A stretch of 64,000 bases of DNA from the NCBI GenBank assembly GCA_947683625.1, contig CANTUR010000630.1, positions 1,674,001 to 1,738,000 on the forward strand, given 5' to 3'. The first letter of the stretch is position 1; every line of letters starts with the position of its first letter. Positions 45,489-56,717 of this stretch are shown here, in pieces. The position numbers were made by a program, and so were the translations under genes. Below the pieces are notes generated by a model. It was given only the letters and a program-made list of their open reading frames with translations, was not told where the DNA came from and did no database searches. This DNA comes from Mallotus nudiflorus (Eukaryota > Streptophyta > Magnoliopsida > Malpighiales > Euphorbiaceae).

Positions 45489-46484
45489 AACATGCTTAAT
45501 GGGAATAATGTGAGGGGTGATAGGCTTCTATGGAGGTGTATTTGGAATTAGAAGGGTTCTCAAAGAATTTGTACTTTCCTTTGGTTGGTTGCCAAAGGGC
45601 AGATTCTCATGAATGTTAAAAGAGTTAGAAGGCATTTAGGTGACTCTCCTTTATGTAGTCAGTGTGGCATGGGAGAAGAAACTATTCTTCATGTTCTTCG
45701 TGATTATATGTATGCTGGGAACATTTGGAACCAATTAATTCCTAAGGATAAGGGTAATTTCTTATTTTTGAGGGATTTAAAGGGTTGGTTACTTAGTAAT
45801 CTCAGCCTCTAGAGTGGAATAATGTGTCTAGAGGGGTGGCCTTATGTCTTTAGGATCACAGTGTAGCAGTTATAGTATTAGAGAAATAGTTTATTGTTTG
45901 GTAAGGAACCTTGGCAAGGTGACAAAATTCTTGATATTCATCATCAAGTGATGGAAATTAATTATACTCTTAGTTCTCTTAGTCAGAGCTTAGAGTCTAC
46001 TACAATGAGAGTATAGAGGTTGATAGGTCGAACACCTCCTAGGGATGGATGGGTCAAAGTTAACACTAATGGTGCCTATAGTTCTTCAAATAATTTAGCA
46101 TTGACTGGGGGTTTAATAAGATATTGTTTGAACAAATGGATTGCAAGACTTTCTATTAAGCTTAGACAATTCTCTATCACTTATGTAGAATTCTGTTTAG
46201 CTTAGGACCTTAGTTGTCATAAGGTACAAGCAAACAATAAGATTACGGTGTTTTTAGTTACACAGTCTAGCTGTAAAGTGTTAGGTTATACTGGTCTTAT
46301 TGTCACCATAGAAGAGTTATTTCATCATTCATAGGATGTGGAAATTAATTATATTTTTAGAGACGTTAACTTTGCAGTGGACTGCATGGCATCATTAGCT
46401 CATCATTGGGAATTAGGTTGTTAGAGAATGTTAACATTGTTAGATGAGCTAATTCACTGGCTAAACCATGATAAGCTTAGTATT
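45489..46484 (+). pseudogene. L1-type LINE ORF2, piece 2 (zf-RVT and RNase H)
   Basis: Continues piece 1. Reads LLWRCIWN, SQRICTFLWLVAKGQILMNV, then RRHLGDSPLCSQCGMGEETI and LHVLRDYMYAGNIWN (zf-RVT cysteine/histidine region, CxxC...H). Then GWVKVNTNGAYSSSNNLALT (46044-46110), the start of the LINE-type RNase H domain, and DVEINYIFRDVNFAVDCMAS (46330-46395), its end. Stops are scattered. No A tail seen before the pyrophosphatase fragment. Encodes part of a retrotransposon replicase. Confidence 0.87.
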
Positions 46485-46519
46485 TGATCTAATAGATTGA
46501 TTGCTTTATAGTGTTATTG

Positions 46520-46695
46520 GGCATATACCCTATTTTTTCATAAAAAAAGCTAAAGACACCAACACAGTAGATCCAATGGCAAATCCCTTCACGAATACAA
46601 TGACTCATGTCAGCCATCTTAGCAAGGCCTTCAGTATTGTCAATGATAGGGCTATAAGCATTAATAGCCAATCCAGTGGTAATGATGCATAAGAA
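46520..46695 (-). pseudogene. Vacuolar H+-pyrophosphatase gene fragment
   Basis: Type I H+-translocating pyrophosphatase pumps protons into the vacuole using pyrophosphate. Minus-strand frame from about 46690 reads CIITTGLAINAYSPIIDN, TEGLAKMADMSHCI; plant enzymes have [26 protein letters not shown]. About 16 residues of the family are then missing, and in a shifted frame VKGFAIGSTVLVSLAFF follows (family GKGFAIGSAALVSLALF). So this is one short piece (about 55 of about 765 residues) with an internal deletion and frameshift. Several conserved residues changed. Lies directly after the LINE end; it may have come with a transposition or break repair. Confidence 0.85.
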
Positions 46696-46798
46696 TAAGT
46701 GAAAACAAAAGCATACAACAAACTAAAGCTGATGTGGATCAGATAACTTTACAATTCACATAATGTTTGAATTCTGAAAAAAGGCTAAAATGTGCAAC

Positions 46799-48430
46799 AC
46801 TGCTTCAAAAGGCCATATCTTTTAATACCGGTTGAGTTATAGGGCCTATAATATATCAAATCAACGCTTATTTAAAAATCTATAAAAATAATTGGATATA
46901 CCTATTGCAGCCTAGTTTTAGGCCTAAATTTAACTAGTTAAAACTTCTTTTTAGGCTTCAAAGTTTTGTGTTTGAATTTTTCTTATTTTAGTATTTTATT
47001 TGGCCTTTTTGTTCTTTTTTTAGGTTTTATTTTAAACAATATTTATTTATCTTATTATATGGTTGAAGATGGTTTTGAATCAATGAGTTTAATGCCTATT
47101 TTTTGGCATTCTTTATGAATCAATAGGAAATAGAAGTTTGCATTTCTGGAATTCTTTGTTAAATCAACAAACTTTCAATTTTATCCCTTTTATCATATCC
47201 TCAGCTACATAAAAAGCTAAAAAAAATTGTTACATCCTTTTTGCTTCCTCACTTTTGGTAGAGTAATTTTGTCCCTCCAGCTCCATAAATCAAGTAGCCC
47301 ATCTGAATATTAAATACAAAAGATCATATCTTTTGACATTGGTTGAGTTACGGGCCCTATAATATATCAAATCGAAGCTTATTCAAATATCTATATGGAT
47401 GACCAAATTTATTCATTATAACCCACTTAATTTACTCATTATAACCCACTTTTAGGCCTAAATTCAATTGTGTAAAACTTTGTTTTGGGCTTCGAAGTTT
47501 TATGTTTGGATTTTTCTTATTTTAGTATTTTATTTGGCCTTTTTGCCTTTTTCTTTTAGTGTTTTATTTAAATAATATTTAATTATCTTATTTTATGGTT
47601 CAAGATAGTTTTTGGATGAATTTTAATAAAATTTCTATTTTTTCAATCTCGGTATTCTTTGAATCAATGAGTTTGATGCCTATTTTCTAGCATTATTTGT
47701 GAATCAACGGGAAATAGAAGATTGGATTTTTGGAGATCTTCATTGAATCAATGGACTTTGAATTTTATCCCTTTTATTATAGCTTCTGCTATGTCAAAAG
47801 CTAACAAAAAATTTTACATCCTTTTTGCTTTCTCACTTTTGGTAAAGTAATTCTATCTCTCCAGCTCCATAAATCGAGTTGCCCATGTGAAGATCAAATA
47901 CAAAAGTCCATATCTTTTGACACTGGTTGAGTTACAAGGTCCATAAAATATCAAATCAAAACTTATTAAGAGATCTATATAGATAATTAGATTCACCCAT
48001 CGCAACCCAGTTTTAGGCTCAAATTAGACTGTTTAAAACTTCTTTTTGGGCTTTAAAGTTTTGTGTTTGGATTTTTCTTATTTTAGTATTTTATTTGGCC
48101 TTTTTGCCCTTTTCTTTTAGGGTTTTATTTTAAATAGTATTTATTTTTCTTATTATGTAGTTGAAGATAGTTTTTGGACAAATTTTAATAAAATTTCTAT
48201 TTTTCCAATCTCGGTATTCTTTGAACCAACGAGTTTGATGCCTATTTTCTAGCATTCTTTATGAATCAACAGGAAATAAAAGATTAGATTTTTGGAATTC
48301 TTCATTGAATCAACCAGCTTTCAATTTTATAACTTTTATCATAGCTTTTGCTATGTCAAAAGCTAACAAAAATTCTTATGGCCTTTTTGCTTCCTCACTT
48401 TTGGTAGTGTAATTTTGTCCCTCCAGCTAC
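46799..48430. repeat. Threefold tandem repeat of about 510-590 bp
   Basis: Units start near 46806, 47317 and 47903 with CATATCTTTT(A/G)A... GGTTGAGTTA. Each contains GGGCTT(T/C)(A/G)AAGTTTT, TTTTCTTATTTTAGTATTTT, ATTTGGCCTTTTTGC and TCACTTTTGGTA. No coding frame. They may be LTR-internal or satellite-like repeats. Unit lengths differ by small indels. Confidence 0.88.
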
Positions 48431-48652
48431 ACCGTAATACACCATATCACACCATACTTCATCAATTAAGTAGTTAACATGCCATGATGAAATATTAAAA
48501 ATATACACTTTTAGTAAAATATTTTAGTAATAGAGCAAATAATAAACAAATTAAGTGAGATAAATTAAAATAATGGACTTACTAATTAACAATAAAAGAT
48601 TAAATATAGCAAACAAACCAAAGAAAGAAACAAGGAAAGGACTTATATATAT
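48431..48652. other. AT-rich spacer, nothing recognised
   Basis: Between the tandem repeat and the solo Sirevirus LTR. Begins with CACCGTAATACACCATATCACACCAT.. type short repeats; no gene. Confidence 0.5.
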
Positions 48653-50002
48653 TGAAAGTGTCTTAGAGGAGGGGTGAATAGGACTATCGAATAAAAATAA
48701 GAAATTAAAGGAATTCTTTGCGAGAATTAAGTAAGAGTTGAGAAGGAAGAATGAAGAACACAAATATTTAAGGAGTTTGGATTCAATAATAATCCTACGT
48801 CTCCACCTAACTTATCCCCAAGTTAGGATTTTTTAATCACCCACTATCTTATTCACAAGATTGAGAATACATAAGAGTTTTATGGCTCACTCTTACAACC
48901 TTACAACTTGAGTTTTCAAGGCTCACTCAAAAACCAAATTACAAGTGTTTTCAAGGCTCACACTAAAACCAATTTCCTAAGTGTTTTAATGGCTAAACAC
49001 TTAAACCAATTCCTTTAGAATAGAATCTCACTTTCCATTTTCTAAACCCAGAAAATAGAAGAATAATAATGTCTATTCTAATCACTCACCAACTCTCACA
49101 AGAGTTATACATAAATAATTGTTTAAAGGAATGTTTAAGAGCTCAATTGAATGTTTAAAAAAATAATGAATGATAAACAAGTTTTCTTAACCATTCAATT
49201 GAATTCTAAGTTGTGTTTATATAGACAAACACTTAAAAATATAGTTTTTAGATTATCAATTATGTCTCCAACATTTATAATTGATTTTGAATCAATTCTT
49301 GGACTTTTGGCAACTCAAAGGATGCTCATGGGCGGCTCACGAGTGAACAGTGTTCATCAGGAGCAAAAATATATCCGTTGCATTCAAATTTTCCCATTGG
49401 ATGCTGTCAAAGGTCAGCTCATGAGTAGTTCATAAGCACTCATGCTCATGAGGAGCGCTCGTGAGGGGTACTACCATTTTTTAGCAAAAACGTGCTCTAA
49501 AGGCTCCATTGAAGGATAGCTCATGACCACTTCGAAAGATGCTCATTAACGGGACTGAAGATCATCGATTCAACCAAAATGTTCTTCATATATAATTGTC
49601 TTAGATTTCCATAAAACTTTAAATAATCTCAATTGGACATCCGTAGCTCAAGATATTGCTGAAATACCAAGAGCTATGCAAACTGAAATGCAAGCTGCAT
49701 ATACTGACTTCGAATGAGGATTTGCATACCCAAATAAACTTGGATTTTGACAAGAAAGCTCAATTTGGAAAGCTTAATATGTTTAATTCAAAAGTGAAGA
49801 AGCTCATTTTCTCATTTAAAAGCTCTAAATATGTCAAAAGTCTTCTTCAAGTTCAGAGGTTCAATCAGCCCGAAAAGTCACTATTCATCCAAAAGTGTAT
49901 ATGTTTGGTATATAATTCCCTACACACTTAATTGAAATTATTAGTATAAATTTTTTTTATCAAAGTCCAAAATTAGGAGTTTGATCATGCAAATGGTCAA
50001 CA
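48653..50002 (-). mobile_element. Solo Sirevirus LTR
   Basis: Read on the minus strand it starts TGTTGACCATTTGCATGATC and ends CACCCCTCCTCTAAGACACTTTCA, homologous at both ends to the LTRs of Sireviruses A and D. 1350 bp; flanked by TATAT on both sides (48648-48652, 50003-50007), though within TA-rich DNA. No internal region attached. The middle (49300-49550) contains several copies of GCTCATGAG(T/C)-type words, unlike the other two. Confidence 0.85.
49300..49545. repeat. GCTCATGAG-rich block inside solo LTR
   Basis: GCTCATGGG, GCTCACGAG, GCTCATGAG, GCTCATGAGG, GCTCGTGAGG, GCTCATGACC occur at short intervals. The equivalent place in Sirevirus A LTRs has repeated GTCCCGGTCGGGAC-like words instead. 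Confidence 0.7.
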
Positions 50003-50080
50003 TATATATATATATACAAACACACACACATATTGCCCCCCCCCCCACCAACGGTAAAGTTAAAAAAATTTTCTTATATT
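50003..50080. repeat. (TA)n, (CA)n and C-run microsatellite
   Basis: TA repeats pass to CACACACA and then about 12 C. Confidence 0.85.
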
Positions 50081-50740
50081 TGGTGGTTCACATTTCCAGA
50101 TGGGAAGTAACTAGCCTTGAACTAGTTTCCCTCTACAAGTTAGGGCCGGTTTAGTTCAGTTTTAATTTTGACCAATTACGGGCCTAAGTTTGACCGGGCT
50201 GATTCTAGGCCAAAACCAAACCTAAGCCAAACTTACCTAACAGTGTTTTAAACATCATCTGTAAGGACTTGGTGCATCATGTTTAATCATATTTGGTTTT
50301 TTTCCTAAATAAAAAAAAGAAAAGAAATATAGGCCTAATACATGTCCTCTATGGTAAAGATGGATTCTCAGGCTCAATAATGTTCATTAAGAGAAAAACA
50401 AAAAGCTTTAATGTTAGACCAGGAAAGAAAAAAAGTTATACAAAGAAAGGAAAAAACTTTATTTCATATGATAATATAGTAGCTATTTTCTTCACCTTTT
50501 TCAATTTTGGAAGTGGAGAGAAGAGAAAGAGAAAATAGTAGATTCGTTAACTTTATGAGCAGGCTTTTTTATGTTGATTTGAAACCGAAACTGTCTAGTT
50601 CAAAACCGAAATTGGTAGTTCACGATTTGAGAGGGATGGAACCAACCCCAATTTTAGGCCAATTTGAAGTTGGTTCTAGGTTTGATTGATTTCAATCCAT
50701 GTTTTGATCTGCCTAGAACTGACTCATGGCGATGTCTACT
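50081..50740. other. Repeat-like DNA upstream of module X array
   Basis: Contains GGGCCGGTTTAGTTCAG and several AACCGAA/GGTTC words like those at the ends of the hAT-like element and between module X copies. Two short plus frames (50293-50538, 50507-50689) show no family resemblance. Confidence 0.4.
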
Positions 50741-51690
50741 TTAAATTGAAATTTGTCTTTAAATCACCATTACAATATGTTGGGATCCTTTAAATGAACA
50801 AAAAATCTATTACCCTATTGAAGAATTTTATGCTAATTGTTTTAATTAGGGACATCAATTGCAAAAACTTGGTCAACATGAAACATCTTAATAAGACCAA
50901 AACCTTCCCTCTTGAAATGTTTACCTTTTCTATTCTGATACTCCCAACACTTTATAGCTTTTTCCCCTTTTAATATGATCTTTGAATCTGGTAATCATCA
51001 TAACGTGACTTATAATTCTTCCTTCTTTTGTTTTCTTAGGTCTACCTTCAGCAAAATAGCATCAGTGTCATTTTATTGTAGTTTGCATAGACTCAAAAAC
51101 ATGTTACCACTGTTATGTTTTTCTTAACTTCCCTATTATTAATCTTAACACTTCAACATTCAAACACGTTGCATTAATATGCGAACTCTAAGAATTTTGT
51201 ATAGAGTCACCTGCTAATGAAACAAAAAAATTATTTATTAGTAATTAACTAATATAATATTAAGAGAAAAATGATAAATATCACAAGTAGGTGACTATAG
51301 CCTATTTTCATCAATCATCTGCTAATATGAAAGTTCAACATTGAACTCTTCTAGAGGATACCTTCTCAAATAGCTAATTCTATATTTTGCTTCAATTGTG
51401 GTGGTAAAGGCATTATCAAAGCATATCCCTATAGACAAGTTAAAAATGTTTGTCAGGGTAAATATAAAACTAAAAAAAAGTCTTAACAAGCATTCATTAG
51501 ACAAATCAATGATAGGTTATAAATATTAGATGAAAATTACAAGTTAGTATTGTATTCAAGTAGAATAATACATGAGATACAAAAGGAATGTGACTAAGCT
51601 GTAGACTTTTTCGTCATGAGATAGCATGGCAACTAAAGGAGAAAAAAATATAAATTGAAAAGGGACCATTGCATATGCAATTATCAATGG
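50741..51690 (-). pseudogene. Module X, copy 1
   Basis: First of four tandem copies. Blocks in order on the plus strand: TTAAATTGAAATTTGTCTTT, ATATGTTGGGATCCTT, GCAAAAACTTGGTCAACATG, AATCTGGTAATCATCATAA, GAGTCACCTGCTAATGAAAC, ATCAATCATCTGCTAATATG, GTGGTGGTAAAGGCATTATC, GACCATTGCATATGCAATTA. Minus-strand frames give weak protein-like pieces (DNAFTTTIEAKYRISY, LEEFNVELSY), not identified. Confidence 0.65.
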
Positions 51691-51739
51691 TTATTGCACA
51701 TGCAAAGGTTGTATCAAGCTTTTTTTTTTTGCTAATTTG

Positions 51740-53170
51740 AATTAAAATCATCAGGTTAGGAAAAGGAATGGGCAGTTCACGGATTAAGGAGGTGGAACTG
51801 ACCCCAGTTTCAAACAGATTAGAAGTTGGTTCTAGATTTGATAAGTTTTGATCCATGTTTTGATTAGGCCGGTTCCAGGCCCAAACTAGCCCATGGCCAA
51901 GTTTACTTTAGATTAAAATTTGTCTCTAAATCACCATTATAATATGTTGGAATCCTTGAAATGGATAAAAAATCTACTACCCCATTAAAAAATTTTATGT
52001 TTTTCATTTTAATTAGGAACATCAATTGCAAAAACTTGATCAATATGAAATATCCTAAATAGACCAAATCCTTCCTTCCCAAAACTTTCACTTTTTTATT
52101 CTGATACTCCCAATAGTTTATAGCTTTTCTGCCTCTAATATAATCTTTAAATCTAGTAATCATCACAGCAACATAACTTGTAATTCTTTCGTCTTTTTCT
52201 TTCCTAGGTTTGCCTTCAATAAAATAACATTAATGACTTTTTTATTATAGTATGCATTGACTTTAAAATTACTACCACTAGTTCGTTTTCCCTAACTTCC
52301 CTTATTATAAGTTTTGATTCTTCAACATTTGAGCACGTCACATCAATGTGTAGATTCCATTGTATTGAGTCACTTGCTAATGAAACAAAAAATTATTTAT
52401 TAGTAATTTACTAATCTAATATTAAAAGGACAATGATATATGTCATTAGCAGTGGCATCTACAAGAACTAAAATATAATTTAAAAAAAAAAAAATTACAT
52501 GCATGGCCCCATATATAGAGACATATGCTAATGAGAGGGGAAGGTGTAAAAGGAATTTCATTCTCCTTCGACATTACTATTTATATAGCTACTAGTTACT
52601 TAAATCATTACCCATTCTAAAATTACTAATTACAATTAACTTACCTTATTATTTTCTAGATTCTATTTAAGGTAATAATCATTTGCTACTAAACCATGTT
52701 AAGTTAGCCAATAAGCAGCAATAGCTAACCTATTATTAGTTTTCACTGGCCATAACCTATCTCCATCAATCATTTGCTGATATGAAAGTTCAACATTGAA
52801 CTCATTTAAAGGATCCTTTCTCGAATAGTTAATTCTTTATTTTTCTTTAATGGTGGTGGTAAAGGCATGATCAAAGCATGTGCCTATAGACAAGTTAAAA
52901 TGTTTGTTAAGGTAAATGTGAAACTAAAAAAATTCTTAACAAGCGTTCATTAGACACCTCAATGATAGGTTATAGAAATTGGATGCAAAGTATATATTAG
53001 TATTGTATTCGGATATAATTATACATAAGATACAAAAAGAATGTGACTAAGCTATAGATTTCTTCATTATGAGATAAAATGACAACTAAAGGAGAAAATA
53101 TAAAATATAAAAGGGGGGTGACCGTTGCATCTATAATTTCCCATGAACATTGCACATGCAACGAGTATAT
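51740..53170 (-). pseudogene. Module X, copy 2
   Basis: Second tandem copy, same block order as copy 1. An 87-codon minus frame (51903-52166) reads ITRFKDYIRGRKAINYWEYQ. Copy 2 keeps an intact CTACTAAACCATG segment (52690) missing in copy 1 because of a deletion between about 51290 and the corresponding point. Confidence 0.65.
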
Positions 53171-53189
53171 CAGGCTTTTTTTCCCTTTT

Positions 53190-54632
53190 TTGGAATCGAA
53201 ATTGGCGATTCATGGTTTAAAGGAGTGGAATCAACCCTAGTTTTAAACTAATTCAAAGTTGAATCTAGATTTTTAGCCATTTTTGGATTGATTTGAACCA
53301 AAATCCAATCCTTATTTTGATTGATGGTTCTGGGCTCAAACCGGCTCATGGCTAGGTCAACTTTGAATTGAAATTTTTCTCTAAATTACTAATACAATAT
53401 ATTGGGATCCTTCAAATGAACAAAAAAATATAATACCTATTGAAGAATTTAGTGCTAATAATTTAATTGTGAATGTCATTTGCAAAAACTTAGTCAATAT
53501 GAAACATCCTAATAAGACCAAACCCTTCCCTTATAGAATGTTCATATGTACTATTTTGACACTTCCAACACTTTACAGATTTTCTACCTCTAATATAATC
53601 TTTGAATCTGGTAATCATCACAACATGACTTGTAATTCTTCCATCTTTTTCTTTCTTAGGTTTACTTTTAACAAAATAACATTAGTGCCTTATTAGTTAT
53701 ATTCTGCACAAACTTGAAATCAGTATGTTTTCACTGACTTTCTTTATTATAAGTCTTGATTTTTCAACATTCGAACATGCACATCAATGTACGAACTCTA
53801 AAAATTTTATATTGAATCACCTTATAATAAAACTAAAAATATATTTATTAGTAATTTACTAATATAATATTAAAAGAAAAATGATAGATGTCACTAGTAG
53901 TGACTTCTATAGGCACTAAAAGGCAAACATTTTTCTTAAAATTACATACATGACCCCATATATAAGGAGGCATGTAAATAGAAAGGAAGGGTATATAAGA
54001 AATTTCACTCTTCATGGACATTACTATTCATGTAGCTAATATTTACATAAATCATTATCCATAGTAAAATTATTGATTATAATTAACTTACCTCATTATT
54101 TTCTAGATTTTGTATAGGTAATCATCTTTTGCTACTAAACCATGCTCAATTAGCCAATAGGTAACAACAACTAACCTATCATTGGTTTCTTATGGAAAAA
54201 ACTTATTTTCATCAATCATATGCTAATATGAAAGTCCAACATTGAACTCTTCTAGAGGATCCTTTCTCGAATAGCTTATTCTTTATTTTGCTTCAATTGC
54301 TATGGTTAAGGCATGATCAAAGCATATCCCTATAGATAAGTTAAAAAGTTTTTCAGGGTAAATGTGAAATTGAAAAAAATCTTGACAAGCATTCATTAAA
54401 TATATCAATGATAGGTTATAGAAATTTTACGTAAGTTACATATTAGTATTGTATTCAAATAAAAGAATACATGAGATACAAAAGGAATGTGACTAAACTG
54501 TAAATTTCTTCATCATGAGATACGAAAGGAATATGACTAAATTATAAATTTCTTCATTATGAGATAACATGATAACTAAGGAAAAAATAAAAAAATATAT
54601 ATAAAAGGGGGGGGACCATTGCATCTGCAATT
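53190..54632 (-). pseudogene. Module X, copy 3
   Basis: Third tandem copy, continuing past 54632 on the far side of the solo LTR at 54633-56179. A short tandem duplication (GAGATACGAAAGGAATATGAC, about 54460-54560) lies near its end. Confidence 0.65.
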
Positions 54633-56179
54633 TGTTGGGATTTCATAATGCATATATGTAGAGGAATTTAAAATTTAACCATGAAACCCTTACAGGATCT
54701 ATGTAATTCAAATAAATCAATCAAGAAGAATTCCAAAAACTCACCAAAATGATTTCTAGGTAAGAAGGTTAGAAGGATGAGAGGGGGTTCATACTAGTGA
54801 CACCTTACCCTGAACTTTTTAGGTCTTCTTGTTGGATTAAGATTCCACCAATGAAGCCATGTCCTCTACCGGTATTCACACAAACAGGGTAACCAAAGTT
54901 GTGTTAGTGTGCTAGCACCTTTTCTCTAAGACTCTTCTTATTTTTATTCTCTCTATATGTATTTTTCTCTTTTTAAAAGAAGTGGAAGAAGGAGGAGAAT
55001 AATAGTATTGAAAACCCTAGAGAAAGAGATGTATATATGGACATCCTATCTAAAGTTTTTCAAACCCTTTACTTACCAAAATAGTTTTAGTAAGATTAAA
55101 CTTCTTCTATTTTGATTCTTATTCCAAAATTATAATCATTTTCAATTTATTTAAGATAACACTTACCTTAATAAATAAGGAAATAAATAAATATAAATAT
55201 ATACACATATATTTATTTATTTATTTATTTTTCCTTTTAGAGAGATTATTATAGGGTTAATTAACCCAAGTCTACTTTAGTCCTATTCTAAGTGTATGAC
55301 CTTGTAGGTTCACCCAACGTTGGCAGTAAGCCTAAAATTCTCATTTTAGCCTGCAAGTCATAAGTGTCTCTAGTAATACATTATGACTACCCAAGTTGTA
55401 TGAAAATCGTTAATCCAACATAACGTAATCCACAATGTGTATTATAATCATTTTTGCATATGATATCTTAACTGAACATAGGGCATGGTTTATGTCATCC
55501 ATATATTGTTCAATCATATTATTTCTTAATCACAAGTAGACTGATACTAATAACTTTTTATCTGATATTGATAACTCTCTATCGACTCTATCTAGCATGG
55601 TAATGCATTTCTCTTCAGTCTAACTTATCAAGGAGCCCATAAATATCTTCTTATAATAACTAAGGGATAGATTCCATCTCAATCACTCACATCCCTCACA
55701 TAACTTATTCTATATCCAATCATAACATGTTTTACCATCCAATTAAAGATGATCTAAGAGTGTATTAAAATATAAAACTTATTATATAGAAAATAATGGT
55801 GATTTTGGGTCAAAGGACTAAAATAATACTAGTGTGATGAGAATCACTTATGACAATTATCAATATAGTACATCATTGACTCAATATCTCGTATACATGA
55901 TTAGTAAAATGTAATCATCAGGCAATCTCATACTAGTCTTTATTTATTGTTGTTCCTACAACAATGATCAACTAGGGATAATTGGGAATAGAATTCAAAT
56001 TTCATCTAAAAGTTTTACTATTAAGTCATATACTTGATGACCAAAGGTAGAATCACCTATTCAAGGATAATATCAGAATTAGTCAATAATAAAGAAAATG
56101 TCTCTTTATTAATAAAATAGAAATATAACAAAGTCAAAGTGTGGCCATTACACAATTGTCTTAGGGCATATCAATAACA
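54633..56179 (-). mobile_element. Solo LTR (TATGCCCTAAG family) with target duplication
   Basis: Minus strand starts TGTTATTGATATGCCCTAAG and ends CATTATGAAATCCCAACA. Flanks CAATT (54628-54632) and TAATT (56180-56184), one transition apart. Module X copies 1 and 2 provide the empty site (GCATATGCAATTATCAATGG). No coding frame in 1547 bp. Distantly related to the solo LTR at 26970-29129 by its start. Confidence 0.85.
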
Positions 56180-56717
56180 TAATTGTCCATGACTGTTGCA
56201 TATCCAATGAGTATTTTAGGATTTTTTTTTCAATTTAAAATGAGAATTGACAGTTCACTACTTGAGGGGGGTGGAACGGACCCTATTTTTGAATCAATTT
56301 GAAGCTGGATTTAGATTTGATAGGTTTCGGTCCTTATTTTAACTGAGCAGTTCTAAGCTCGAACCAACTTATCGCTATGTCTACATTAAATTGAAATTTG
56401 TCTTTTAATTACCATTACAATATGTTGGGATCCTTCAAATTAATAATAAATCTATTACCCTATTGAAGAATTTTGTGCTAGTTGTTTTAATTATGAACAT
56501 TATGTGCAAAAACTTAGTCAATATGAAACATCCCAATAAGACCAAACCCATTCCTCCTAAAATTTTCACTTATGCTATTCTAATACTCCTAATACTTTAC
56601 ATATTTTCAACCTCGAATATAATCTTTGAATATGGTAATCAACATAACATGACTTGTAATTCTTCCATCTTTTTTTTTCCTAGGTCTACTTACAGCAAAA
56701 TAACATTAGTGCCTTCT
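56180..56717 (-). pseudogene. Module X, end of copy 3 and start of copy 4
   Basis: After the solo LTR the module resumes (GACTGTTGCATATCCAATGA), then copy 4 begins (TTGAAATTTGTCTTTTAATT, ATATGTTGGGATCCTTC) and is cut at 56717 by Sirevirus D. The rest of copy 4 should lie beyond the right end of Sirevirus D. Confidence 0.65.

Noticed and set aside
50293..50689. 81- and 60-codon plus frames
   Set aside because: A-rich, lysine-rich translation with no family resemblance.
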